A stretch of 6,287 bases of DNA from Mogibacterium sp. (GCA_021442505.1 JABUTC010000031.1:22066-28352); one strand, 5' to 3'; positions 1-6,287 are shown, counted from the stretch's first letter. Program-made: numbers and translations. Notes: generated by a model not told the origin, from the sequence alone.

Positions 1-160
1 CTTCTTCATATGGCAAAACAAGCGAGCTGGCTTTTTCTAAATCCTGCGCCTTTATAGCTTCAAGATAGCTGGTTACAACATCAGAAGGACTTTTATTTAC
101 GCAAGCCGTTGTCATCAACGCCATGGTAAAAATTAGTATTATGGTTAGAGTTTTTTTCAT
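1..160 (-). CDS. Small lipoprotein, N-terminal part only (C-terminal end beyond the window)
   Basis: Translating from the ATG at 160-158 gives 53 open codons running off the left edge, so only the N-terminus is visible. It begins MKKTLTIILIF, a lysine-led hydrophobic signal peptide, followed by MTTAC with Cys20 as the likely lipidated residue. The lipobox is imperfect: Thr at -3 instead of the usual Leu, but Ala at -1. An AGGGG ribosome binding site (166-170) lies 5 nt before the ATG. After the cysteine comes SPSDVVTSYLEAIKAQDLEK, a helix resembling the first helix of NTF2-like/DUF4878-type lipoproteins of Bacillota; this resemblance is tentative. It starts 29 nt after the metallophosphoesterase stop with no terminator between them, so it is probably the last visible gene of that operon. 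The function is unknown; an extracytoplasmic, membrane-tethered location is inferred from the signal. Confidence 0.72.
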   Translation of the reverse strand, partial: MKKTLTIILIFTMALMTTACVNKSPSDVVTSYLEAIKAQDLEKASSLVLPYEE

Positions 161-189
161 ATTTACCCCTCATTAAACACTTACAAAAA

Positions 190-1395
190 CTATTTCGCAA
201 ACTTTACATTAACTACCATTATTTCTGATTGTGATCCTACTCTCATAACCGGTCCATAGAGACCTGCTCCCGATGTTACAACACTGTACATCTTATGCGA
301 CCCGTTCTCAGCCTGAAGTTCTATCATTCCATGATGGTTCTGCCACTGCATACTGCTTGTGATGGTCATTGGGAAAAGCTGACCGCCATGCGTATGTCCC
401 GAGAAATCTATGTCTACTCCTGAATCGCACATTTCCTGCAGTTCCCTTGGCTGATGGTCAATCATAAATACCGGCTTGGAAGTGTCTACTCCCTTCATAA
501 CCTCATCAAGGCTAAGTCTCGAATTGCTCTTGTTGCCCGGTTTGTGAGGATCTCTTCTTCCTACCACGGTGAATCCGTCAACCGATACAGCTTCATCTCG
601 AAGAATAGTAAATCCTGCTTTGTCGAGAAATTCATCCATTTCCCTGCTCTGTGTCCTAAGCTCTTTAGATGGGAAAGTAAAGCCGCATAGAATCTTCTCT
701 TCTATGTCGTGGTTGCCATAAACTGCAAATTTATACTTGCAGTCTATGCTTGCCATAAGTTCCGACATCTTCTCCGGGTCTGCAACAGCCTTAAAGCTGT
801 TATCAAACACATCACCTGCCCAGACAATCATGTCCGGATCCTGTTCCTTGATTGTTTTAACAATCCCTTCAAATTTCTCAACGCTCATATTGTATCCCAT
901 ATGCGTGTCTGCAATGAGAACAATCTTCATCGATTCTGTTCCTGCCAGTTCCTTGTCGACATTTACCGAATACTCCACAACATGAAGTTTCGCGGAAGTG
1001 ATAATGCCGACTGAAACAAATCCCGCTATGAGAAGAGCAACGATGGTGCCGGAAACCCTGAAGAACTTCCTGTCAAAAACATCGCCCTTCTTCATACCTC
1101 TTTTCGCCCTGACTATGAGCCGAATGATCTCGGCAATTAAGAGAATAGGCACGGCATAATATATGCATCCCAGCCAGAAATTTCCAACCAGTGCCACCAG
1201 TCTTTGAGCTTCTCCCCTAGGCATAAGGAACGCCAGCGGAATAGATATTGCCAGCAGAGCGTATACTAAGCCGACAACAATTGACACAAGAAGATTGTCA
1301 AGCTTTGATGAACAAGCTGCGAGCCATTTAATCGTGCGGTACCACAGCAAAACTAACACTAATATATATAACGGTGATATTAAAACTGCTAGCAT
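190..1395 (-). CDS. Membrane-anchored calcineurin-like metallophosphoesterase (YkuE-type)
   Basis: A 401-residue protein with two parts. The first about 135 residues are hydrophobic, with four likely membrane helices near 4-22, 37-57, 70-93 and 116-134. The rest is a complete metallophosphoesterase domain with the dimetal motifs in order: D163-x-H165, GD at 194-195, GNHD at 227-230, H314 and GHTHGGQ at 333-339. All expected metal ligands are present, so it should be an active phosphohydrolase. The family includes YkuE/YaeI-like enzymes, some of which act on lipid-linked phosphates such as UDP-diacylglucosamine; the substrate here is unknown. If helix 4 leads out of the membrane, the catalytic domain may face outward, but topology was not computed. 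The ATG overlaps the end of the upstream gene by 7 bp (1389-1395), suggesting translational coupling. A GAGGG ribosome binding site (1399-1403) is only 3 nt from the start. The C-terminus is complete (TAG at 190-192). Confidence 0.9.
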   Translation of the reverse strand: MLAVLISPLYILVLVLLWYRTIKWLAACSSKLDNLLVSIVVGLVYALLAISIPLAFLMPRGEAQRLVALVGNFWLGCIYYAVPILLIAEIIRLIVRAKRGMKKGDVFDRKFFRVSGTIVALLIAGFVSVGIITSAKLHVVEYSVNVDKELAGTESMKIVLIADTHMGYNMSVEKFEGIVKTIKEQDPDMIVWAGDVFDNSFKAVADPEKMSELMASIDCKYKFAVYGNHDIEEKILCGFTFPSKELRTQSREMDEFLDKAGFTILRDEAVSVDGFTVVGRRDPHKPGNKSNSRLSLDEVMKGVDTSKPVFMIDHQPRELQEMCDSGVDIDFSGHTHGGQLFPMTITSSMQWQNHHGMIELQAENGSHKMYSVVTSGAGLYGPVMRVGSQSEIMVVNVKFAK

Positions 1396-3371
1396 ATTCC
1401 CTCTAACCTTTCACTGCAGGTGTCATAGTCAACTTCCAGACAACTTGTAGTCTTCTGATCGTAATCAGTAATTCCTTTACCAACATTAGGATGCTTGCTC
1501 GAATATGCGATATCACAGCCAAATGCGATACATAGAGCTAAGCATAATGCGATAAGAACCTTGTTATTCAAAAATCTGAGTTTGTCGTTTATTACAGGTG
1601 CAATAAAGTAAACCATTGCAATTCCGCCAAGTCCGAAGACGATAAGTCCTTCCATGCAGATTCTGCCGTTGAAGTTCAGGAAGTAACCGCTGTAATCCCA
1701 CCACTTCATTCCTTTGGTAGCTTCCAGATAGTATGATGTGGAATACTCAACCAAGCCGCACAGAACAATTGCCGATATAAATTCCAGAACAGGCTTGCTT
1801 CTGAACCTGTAAAGCGCAACAAGAATCATTATGCAGCCCGAACCATATATTGGAAGCCACGGTCCATGGTTGCAGCCGCGGTTTACAAAGGTTCCGTCCA
1901 TTACAATGTGCAAGCCTACCTCCCAGGCCCAGCCGATAAATGACATTATGAAGAAAATCATTATCAGACTCCATATTGTGTAGGCTCTTGCATAACGCAC
2001 TTCGTGCATCTCTCTGTTACCCTTAGGAGGCTTGATATTAGCAAGCCTTCTTGGGTAAGCTTTTCCCTCAAGTTCCTGCTTGATGATATGGTATTTAATG
2101 CGACGACTTGTGTATTCCTGATGTGCCTCTTCCTCAGGCGTCATTTTAAACAGTATGCCGAAATTATCTGCGAAAAACCTATGCACTCTTCCACGTTTGT
2201 CTACATAATCACGGTCAACATCTAAAGCGGCAACAATATCCTTGTATTTATTGTCGAGGACTTCCTGTGACGGCTTCTCGTAAAGATAAGTGTCGTCTAA
2301 TTTATCGACGTTTTCTATAAGTGTTTCTTTTGCTGTTTTTCTGATGTATGCAGCATATTCTGCATTTGCAGCAGACATATACGGGTTAGTAAAGAATATG
2401 CCGGCAAGACCGAATGTTAATCCCGAAAGAAGCATCCATGGTATGAAAGCAAGTTCAAATTTAACCAGTTCCCATTTATGTCCATACATCATCTGTCGCG
2501 ACATTGTAATTGCTTCGTTTGCCTTGAGTTTAGGATTCTCTGCAACAATGTACGGAACCATAAAGTACTCGGCCATTTTGATTGGAATTGCAATTATAGT
2601 TAATGACCAAAGATTCAAATACACGAACAGAACGAGCATCGTCCATGCCGCCCTAAACCACTGCCTGTTTTTAAGCAGGAACAGCCACCTGGACATAAGA
2701 ACGTTGTCATAGTTTCTGGATTCAAGAACAATACGCCTATGGATAACAGAGAACGTATTGTTTATAAGGGACCAGACTGCAAAATTTATAAACAGCACAA
2801 AGAGAATGACTATTAACAGTGCAGCATTATGATTCTTAACCAGCCCCCTCGACATTCTAAACATTACAGTTATGAATTTTCCGGAATTAAAATAGTTGAG
2901 GGCTTTCGCGATTTCGCCTTTTTTGTGTCCCAGCTGAACACCACCGATACGGAAATTCTTTTCGCGCTGAGCCTCTTCTCTTTTATTGGCTTCTTCCTCA
3001 CCAGCCTGCTCTCCGCCTTCGTAAAGTTCACTGACTACACCTCCTATAGAACCTACAACACCCTGTTGATTTTGTATGTTTTCACTGGCAACTTCAAAGT
3101 ACGAGGTGTCACCGTAAGAAGGGAGCATTCCGTAAACTTCAGAGGATGTATTGTTCTTATTGAAAATGTTGATTCTGATTGAATCGAGTGAATTGCCGAA
3201 ATCGCTTCCGAGAAAAGCTGCACACAGACACAAAACAATAAGCAGAGCCTTGTGCCTCTTGAAGGTCTCAAGCCCCGCTTTTCTCATTGCTTTTCTTTCT
3301 TCTTTCTTTATTGGATGTGCTTTCGCATATGCCGAAAGTTCTTCTTTTCTTTCCTTAAAAGAATTATCCAT
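1389..3371 (-). CDS. Two-domain integral membrane protein: DUF975 region fused to a CmpB-like (putative ABC-transporter type IV) domain
   Basis: 660 residues from the ATG at 3371-3369. The N-terminal half resembles DUF975 proteins: membrane helices near 42-55, 183-202, 241-262 and 305-327, with family-like text VPYIVAENP (272-280), SRQMMYGHKW and TNPY before the domain ends. A long non-membrane loop (about 56-180), acidic and Gln/Glu/Lys-rich near 117-140, separates helices 1 and 2. A charged linker of about 130 residues (332-463) leads to a C-terminal domain matching the CmpB family (PF06541), with VNRGCNHGPWLPIYGSG near 496-512 and GRICMEGLIVFGLGG near 569-583, followed by a last helix at 605-619. 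Neither family has a firm biochemical role. An in-frame GTG at 3395 would add 8 residues, but it lacks a ribosome binding site and lies about 5 nt past the likely transcription start; the ATG has AAGGA at 3382-3386. It sits between the TetR-type gene and the phosphoesterase. Confidence 0.85.
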   Translation of the reverse strand: MDNSFKERKEELSAYAKAHPIKKEERKAMRKAGLETFKRHKALLIVLCLCAAFLGSDFGNSLDSIRINIFNKNNTSSEVYGMLPSYGDTSYFEVASENIQNQQGVVGSIGGVVSELYEGGEQAGEEEANKREEAQREKNFRIGGVQLGHKKGEIAKALNYFNSGKFITVMFRMSRGLVKNHNAALLIVILFVLFINFAVWSLINNTFSVIHRRIVLESRNYDNVLMSRWLFLLKNRQWFRAAWTMLVLFVYLNLWSLTIIAIPIKMAEYFMVPYIVAENPKLKANEAITMSRQMMYGHKWELVKFELAFIPWMLLSGLTFGLAGIFFTNPYMSAANAEYAAYIRKTAKETLIENVDKLDDTYLYEKPSQEVLDNKYKDIVAALDVDRDYVDKRGRVHRFFADNFGILFKMTPEEEAHQEYTSRRIKYHIIKQELEGKAYPRRLANIKPPKGNREMHEVRYARAYTIWSLIMIFFIMSFIGWAWEVGLHIVMDGTFVNRGCNHGPWLPIYGSGCIMILVALYRFRSKPVLEFISAIVLCGLVEYSTSYYLEATKGMKWWDYSGYFLNFNGRICMEGLIVFGLGGIAMVYFIAPVINDKLRFLNNKVLIALCLALCIAFGCDIAYSSKHPNVGKGITDYDQKTTSCLEVDYDTCSERLEGIC

Positions 3372-3406
3372 TAACTCGTCTTCCTTTTCTATCACTATTT
3401 GGGCTA

Positions 3407-3415
3407 ATTATATCA
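3407..3415 (-). promoter_or_regulatory. Extended -10 promoter element upstream of the DUF975/CmpB gene
   Basis: On the minus strand the sequence reads TGATATAAT, a perfect TATAAT (3407-3412) with the TGn extension. The TGA is also the stop codon of the TetR-type gene. The expected start of transcription near 3400 leaves about a 30-nt leader before the ATG at 3371. No convincing -35 box is visible at the right distance (TATCAA at 3432-3437 is poor), which is tolerated by extended -10 promoters. Confidence 0.6.
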
Positions 3416-3973
3416 TAGATATTCCTGCCTTTGATACGGCGACAGGCAATTCTCAACAGTTTCTGTCATAAAACCTATTAATAGTTCCCTCTCACAACTT
3501 TTAAATCTTGCAAACATTACAGCTGCCAGTCCCGTACTAAGGTGGATAAAGAGAAGATCCCTCTCCTCGTCGCTTAATTGCGGCATCGCCACCTTCCACT
3601 TTTCGATACAGTATTCACGTGCAGTCTCAAGCATCTTAACAAGCAGTGTCGGATTTTTTGCGTTAAAAATCAAAGCATCGCATATATCGATGTTCTCCGA
3701 TATTGTGTCATAAATGGCTGAAATGAGTTCTCTCGGGTCACACCATTTGTCAGTTCTTCCTGTACTTCTGAATTCATCAAGAAAATCATTCTGTATGCTG
3801 TCGAGCAGGTCATAGCAGTCTTTGTAATGCGTGTAAAAAGTCGCCCTGTTAATCTCTGCCATATCACACAGTTCTGTCACAGTGATTTTGTCTACAGGTT
3901 TCTTTCCAAGCAGTTTAAGAAAAGACCTTTTGATTACCATTTTTGTGTATTTAACTCTTCCGTCCGATTTCAT
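3413..3973 (-). CDS. TetR/AcrR-family transcriptional regulator
   Basis: A 186-residue protein from the ATG at 3973-3971. The N-terminus is a classic TetR DNA-binding domain: RVKYTKMVIKRSFLKLL forms helix 1, and the helix-turn-helix runs over about residues 30-50, with TVTELCDMAEINRATFYTHY matching the family recognition helix. The remainder is the mostly helical ligand/dimerisation domain; its late LFIHLSTGLAAVMFARF segment resembles the TetR_C_8-type C-terminus of Bacillota regulators. The effector is unknown. The start is uncertain: GTG at 3982 has a well-spaced AAAGGA (3988-3993) and adds 3 residues, and GTG at 4015 adds 14. The ATG is chosen because family members usually begin just before the RVKYTK segment and because GGTGG lies 5 nt upstream of it. 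It is divergent from the QueD-like gene across a region rich in TGTTGA motifs and 41 nt upstream of the DUF975/CmpB gene, so it probably controls itself and one or both neighbours. Confidence 0.88.
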   Translation of the reverse strand: MKSDGRVKYTKMVIKRSFLKLLGKKPVDKITVTELCDMAEINRATFYTHYKDCYDLLDSIQNDFLDEFRSTGRTDKWCDPRELISAIYDTISENIDICDALIFNAKNPTLLVKMLETAREYCIEKWKVAMPQLSDEERDLLFIHLSTGLAAVMFARFKSCERELLIGFMTETVENCLSPYQRQEYL

Positions 3974-4062
3974 CTTTTCCACCAATTTCCTTTGATATGT
4001 ATAGATAATCAACACTCAGTATCGAACTGTTGAACGCCTTGCAATTCAAGCTGTTCTGTTGA

Positions 4063-4091
4063 TTGAATACCGGTTTGGGTCATTGTAATAT
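4063..4091 (+). promoter_or_regulatory. Probable sigma-A promoter of the QueD-like gene
   Basis: TTGAAT (4063-4068) as -35 and TAATAT (4086-4091) as -10 are separated by 17 nt, the optimal spacing. Transcription would start near 4098, giving about a 50-nt leader. A TGTTGA half-site (4057-4062) abuts the -35 box and the 14-bp palindrome lies just downstream of the predicted start, as expected for a repressed promoter. Both boxes deviate from consensus at two positions. Confidence 0.45.
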
Positions 4092-4106
4092 ACAGATGCA
4101 AGAAAA

Positions 4107-4120
4107 TCAACAGGTGTTGA
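4107..4120. promoter_or_regulatory. Perfect palindrome TCAACA-GG-TGTTGA, candidate operator
   Basis: Two 6-bp arms repeat exactly in inverted orientation around a GG centre. It lies between the predicted transcription start (about 4098) and the ribosome binding site (4136-4142) of the QueD-like gene, a typical roadblock-operator position. Size and symmetry suit a TetR-type dimer. An RNA role is possible as well, because the left arm can also pair with 4126-4133. Confidence 0.5.
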
Positions 4121-4135
4121 AAATGCCTGATGAAG

Positions 4136-4142
4136 AAAGGAG
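4136..4142 (+). promoter_or_regulatory. Ribosome binding site of the QueD-like gene
   Basis: AAAGGAG lies 6 nt before the ATG at 4149, a near-ideal Shine-Dalgarno sequence that fixes the start codon of this gene. Confidence 0.85.
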
Positions 4143-4148
4143 ATTTTT

Positions 4149-4715
4149 ATGAGAAGTATTACTACACTGGACATTCAATACGCACACAGATTCTATGGAT
4201 TCTGCGGGGAAGCTCAGTATCTTCACGGACATACCGGAATCTTAACAATTGAAGTAGAAGACAGCATTAACGAGGGTGTGAACATGGTATATCCATGCAA
4301 TGAGATTAAGAAGATTGCATGGGATGTTCTGAAGAATTTCGACCATGCACTGATTCTCAGAGAGGACGATCCTCTTCTCCCTGCAGTATTAAAGGTATAT
4401 GAGGAGCAGGGCATCAAGGATGGTCATCCGCAGAACGTGATGAAAGGTGCTGCTTTTATCACCGAGCTTTGCACAGCATATCCTGACTGCCGGCTTGTTG
4501 TTACCAAGGAAACAATGACTGTCGAAGGAATGATTAAGATAGTTTACAGCCTGCTTAAAGATAAACTTAATATTGTCAAACTTACTTTTACAAGTGGTGT
4601 TAATGCGGCTTCCGAAGAATACGAAAGCTGCATCAGCATAAATCGTTGCCCTCTTTGTGGAATTGCGCTGGATGAAAGTGGTATCTGCCCAAAGTGCGGC
4701 TACAGAAAGGGATAG
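4149..4715 (+). CDS. QueD/PTPS-like protein (6-pyruvoyl/6-carboxy-tetrahydropterin synthase family) with C-terminal zinc ribbon
   Basis: 188 residues with a strong ribosome binding site. The N-terminus has the family's zinc-binding histidines, H13 (in YAHRF) and H26/H28 (in LHGHTG), and the catalytic Asp-His pair D65-H66 (in FDHALIL). The segment TMTVEGMIKIVYSLL near 122-136 corresponds to the NPTAEN-type helix of QueD. Known members convert dihydroneopterin triphosphate into 6-carboxy-tetrahydropterin (queuosine pathway) or related pterins. Several features are atypical. The usual Cys four residues before the first HGH histidine is Ala22; the nearest are C19 and E21. The pterin-anchoring Glu of the C-terminal ET motif appears replaced near TFTSG (146-150). 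About 30 extra residues follow D65-H66. The tail carries C167-x2-C170 and C180-x2-C183, a four-cysteine zinc ribbon. No queC, queE or folE is in the window, so the family call is firm but the reaction is not. It is divergent from the TetR-type gene. Confidence 0.8.
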   Translation: MRSITTLDIQYAHRFYGFCGEAQYLHGHTGILTIEVEDSINEGVNMVYPCNEIKKIAWDVLKNFDHALILREDDPLLPAVLKVYEEQGIKDGHPQNVMKGAAFITELCTAYPDCRLVVTKETMTVEGMIKIVYSLLKDKLNIVKLTFTSGVNAASEEYESCISINRCPLCGIALDESGICPKCGYRKG

Positions 4716-4738
4716 TTTCCTAAGTCCATATCCCATAC

Positions 4739-4772
4739 AAAAACCCGAGCCACTCGCCAGGCTCGGGTTTTT
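4739..4772. terminator. Bidirectional rho-independent terminator
   Basis: A perfect 7-bp GC-rich stem, CCCGAGC (4744-4750) with GCTCGGG (4761-4767), encloses a 10-nt loop and is flanked by AAAAA before and TTTTT after. It therefore works as a hairpin plus U-tract on both strands. It lies 23 nt after the QueD-like stop and 24 nt after the convergent phosphodiesterase stop, and probably ends both transcripts. Confidence 0.93.
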
Positions 4773-4796
4773 CTCCAGAGTTATGTATCGTCTGAT

Positions 4797-6287
4797 TTAA
4801 AAGACTATTTCTAAAGCGTCTAAGAACCTTTGTATCTCGCTTCTATTCTCTAATTTTTCTTTTACTTCATTACACATATTAGGTTCGTCGGATATAACAC
4901 CATCAATAGGTTTTATCAGCTCCCTGTTAGCTGATGCTTCAGTATTAACTGTCCATACAAGAACTCTCTTGCCGACAAACTTAAATCCAAGTATTACGTC
5001 GAGTTTTGCCGCTTCCTCCTCTATTATCATAACGTCACCGTTCAAAGCGCTCTTTGAACCAAACGCGAAGAAATAAAGAAGTCCGGTTTCAACCTCAGGG
5101 TATTTAGCTTTTGAATAACTGATCAGTTCATAGTCAGTTCCGATGACGGTGCATTCATTCTCCATTCCTCTTTCTTTAATCATAGAGATAACATCGTCTA
5201 CCATCTTTTCATCTCCATACTTGAATTCTATGAAAAGATGTGTCTTCCCTTTCGCCGTGTCAAGGACCTCAACAAGAGTCGCCGGATGCGAGACTGTGCC
5301 GTCCGGCCCGATAATATTAAGCTGTTTAATCTCCGCTGCGGTCATCTCGCTTGCGGCTTTATCTACACCACACAGACGTTCAAAAGTGCTGTCGTGGTTA
5401 ATTACATATACTCCGTCAGCAGACCTCTGTACGTCTGTCTCGAGTCCTGCCGCACCTGAGGCAATGGATTTTAGCTCACCTTCCAGTGTATTCTCCCCGG
5501 CATAATTGCCGCCGAGCCTGTGGACTACTACATCCGCTTCAATTTTCTGAGGGAGCAACTCATCAAATTGTGTATCAATTGTAACAGTCAGGCCGATGCT
5601 GATAATCATAAAGCCTATGATTACAGGAACGTATTTTACAGTTAATACGTGCTCTCTGCGCTCCTTGAGGGCAACCGGCTCTCCATCCCTGTATGTCAGA
5701 TACATTCTGGTCAACTCTCCGACCGCAATACATCCGGCCATCAGTATAACAATCAAAGCGATAAGCATGAAAAAGATTGTAAAGTTAATTGTTACAAAAG
5801 TTACTGTTGAGAGCGGGGTCTTTTCCGACAGAAATAAGTATTCCAGTATCGCAGGTAACACTACAGTAATCACAAGTAATATAACAACCAGCTTTACGGT
5901 ATCAATAATTGCAACCTTGAGCAGATTCCTCCAGTTGTCTTTAATCAGCTTATGTGCCGGCTCTACCACTTTAGAAGCCTTTTCATTCTCAAGAACAACG
6001 GCCGGCAGGATAAAAGCATTTCTTATTCCAAATAATATAATTAGCAGTACGGCAATATAATAAGGGATTGCAAACTTAGGTGTCGACATAATTACCGAGG
6101 TAATAAAATTCGGCAGATAAAGCTTGTTTGTCAGCGATACACCAAAGCCGAGCCCGGCAAGAGGAACACCGATTACGATATAGAGAAACAGCAAAAATCC
6201 ACTGCCGTTAAGAAACAATGGCAGTGATTTGAAAGCATCTTTAATTATCGCAAAGGTCCTTGTTTCCTCACCTTTAAACAACTTGTC
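4797..6287 (-). CDS. Glycerophosphodiester phosphodiesterase with N-terminal membrane domain, 5' end cut off by the window
   Basis: 496 codons are visible; the frame is open to the right edge. The TTG at 6281 has no visible support as a start, so the gene very likely begins outside. Counting from the first visible codon, five hydrophobic segments (about 21-51, 72-98, 125-153, 162-190 and 219-238) form a membrane domain like PF10110. A GDPD domain follows with its key residues: H256-R257, E266-N267, E283-x-D285, H298-D299, E354-x-K356, W445 and the closing DGVISD (462-467). The family hydrolyses glycerophosphodiesters to glycerol-3-phosphate and an alcohol; membrane versions may act on lipid or teichoic-acid-derived substrates. 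The first motif reads HRLGG rather than the usual HRG, a small deviation next to the active site. The stop (TAA, 4797-4799) sits just before the shared terminator. Full-length relatives suggest roughly 100 residues are missing, an estimate from memory. Confidence 0.88.
   Translation of the reverse strand, partial: DKLFKGEETRTFAIIKDAFKSLPLFLNGSGFLLFLYIVIGVPLAGLGFGVSLTNKLYLPNFITSVIMSTPKFAIPYYIAVLLIILFGIRNAFILPAVVLENEKASKVVEPAHKLIKDNWRNLLKVAIIDTVKLVVILLVITVVLPAILEYLFLSEKTPLSTVTFVTINFTIFFMLIALIVILMAGCIAVGELTRMYLTYRDGEPVALKERREHVLTVKYVPVIIGFMIISIGLTVTIDTQFDELLPQKIEADVVVHRLGGNYAGENTLEGELKSIASGAAGLETDVQRSADGVYVINHDSTFERLCGVDKAASEMTAAEIKQLNIIGPDGTVSHPATLVEVLDTAKGKTHLFIEFKYGDEKMVDDVISMIKERGMENECTVIGTDYELISYSKAKYPEVETGLLYFFAFGSKSALNGDVMIIEEEAAKLDVILGFKFVGKRVLVWTVNTEASANRELIKPIDGVISDEPNMCNEVKEKLENRSEIQRFLDALEIVF

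Larger units (their letters stand above)
4009..4120. repeat. Cluster of five TGTTGA/TCAACA half-sites (candidate TetR-type operators)
   Basis: The hexamer TGTTGA occurs on the plus strand at 4028-4033, 4057-4062 and 4115-4120, and on the minus strand (TCAACA in plus orientation) at 4009-4014 and 4107-4112. Three copies read (C/G)TGTTGATT. The copies at 4009 and 4028 face each other across 13 nt, and a related pair ATTCAA (4044-4049) / TTGAAT (4063-4068) also has a 13-nt gap, giving two 25-bp inverted repeats. The location between a TetR-type gene and a divergent gene suggests regulator binding; this is inferred, not shown. Confidence 0.55.

Noticed and set aside
2290..2712. Plus-strand open frame of 140 codons
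   Set aside because: It is antisense to the DUF975 helices, has no ribosome binding site, and its hydrophobic look is a by-product of the opposite strand.
3393..3395. GTG as the start of the DUF975/CmpB gene
   Set aside because: It has no ribosome binding site and would lie only about 5 nt after the predicted transcription start; the ATG at 3371 has AAGGA upstream.
3998..4003. TATACA on the minus strand as the -10 box of the TetR-type gene
   Set aside because: Transcription would start inside the likely ribosome binding site (3988-3993), and no -35 box is found at 16-18 nt.
4098..4148. A preQ1 riboswitch in the leader of the QueD-like gene
   Set aside because: A CAGG/CCTG hairpin with an A-rich tail superficially fits, but the loop has no pyrimidine run able to pair with the tail or with AAAGGAG, and the conserved loop bases of preQ1-I aptamers are not seen.
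4389..4736. Minus-strand open frame of 115 codons opposite the QueD-like gene
   Set aside because: It overlaps a gene with clear family motifs and a strong ribosome binding site, and shows no motif of its own.
5596..6060. Plus-strand open frame of 154 codons
   Set aside because: It lies wholly opposite the membrane domain of the phosphodiesterase, has no ribosome binding site or recognisable motif, and its Ser/Thr/Ile-rich composition is that of an antisense shadow.
6279..6281. TTG as the start codon of the glycerophosphodiesterase gene
   Set aside because: The frame stays open to the window edge, no ribosome binding site can be seen in the 6 remaining bases, and the membrane domain looks incomplete at its N-terminus.

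Overview
The window looks like a moderately AT-rich Bacillota (probably Clostridia) chromosome segment. The basis is the protein families present (a DUF975 membrane protein, a CmpB-type membrane protein, a YkuE-like metallophosphoesterase, a glycerophosphodiesterase with an integral membrane domain), strong AGGAGG-type ribosome binding sites and the compact gene layout. This placement is inferred from gene content and was not checked by a search. I see no rRNA, tRNA, CRISPR array, insertion sequence or phage gene.

Positions 1-3973 (minus strand) read as one transcriptional run. In order of transcription it holds a TetR/AcrR-type regulator (3973-3413), a large two-domain membrane protein joining DUF975 to a CmpB-like domain (3371-1389), a membrane-anchored calcineurin-like metallophosphoesterase (1395-190, overlapping the previous gene by 7 bp), and the start of a small lipoprotein (160 to the window edge). 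A strong extended -10 promoter element sits in the gap between the regulator and the membrane protein, so the last three genes can probably also be transcribed without the regulator.

Positions 3974-4148 are the divergent intergenic region between the regulator and a plus-strand gene for a QueD/PTPS-like protein (4149-4715). It contains five copies of the hexamer TGTTGA/TCAACA within 112 bp, two of them forming a perfect 14-bp palindrome between the probable plus-strand promoter and the ribosome binding site. These are the best candidates for operators of the adjacent TetR-type regulator. The QueD-like protein is unusual: it has a non-standard active-site spacing, a long insertion and a C-terminal four-cysteine zinc ribbon.

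Positions 4739-4772 hold a strong symmetrical terminator that can serve both converging transcripts. Beyond it, on the minus strand, lies a membrane-domain glycerophosphodiester phosphodiesterase (4797 to the right edge, 5' end cut off). Taken together the minus-strand genes point to cell-envelope or lipid functions. No system here is demonstrably new; the operator cluster and the divergent QueD-like protein are the parts most worth following up.
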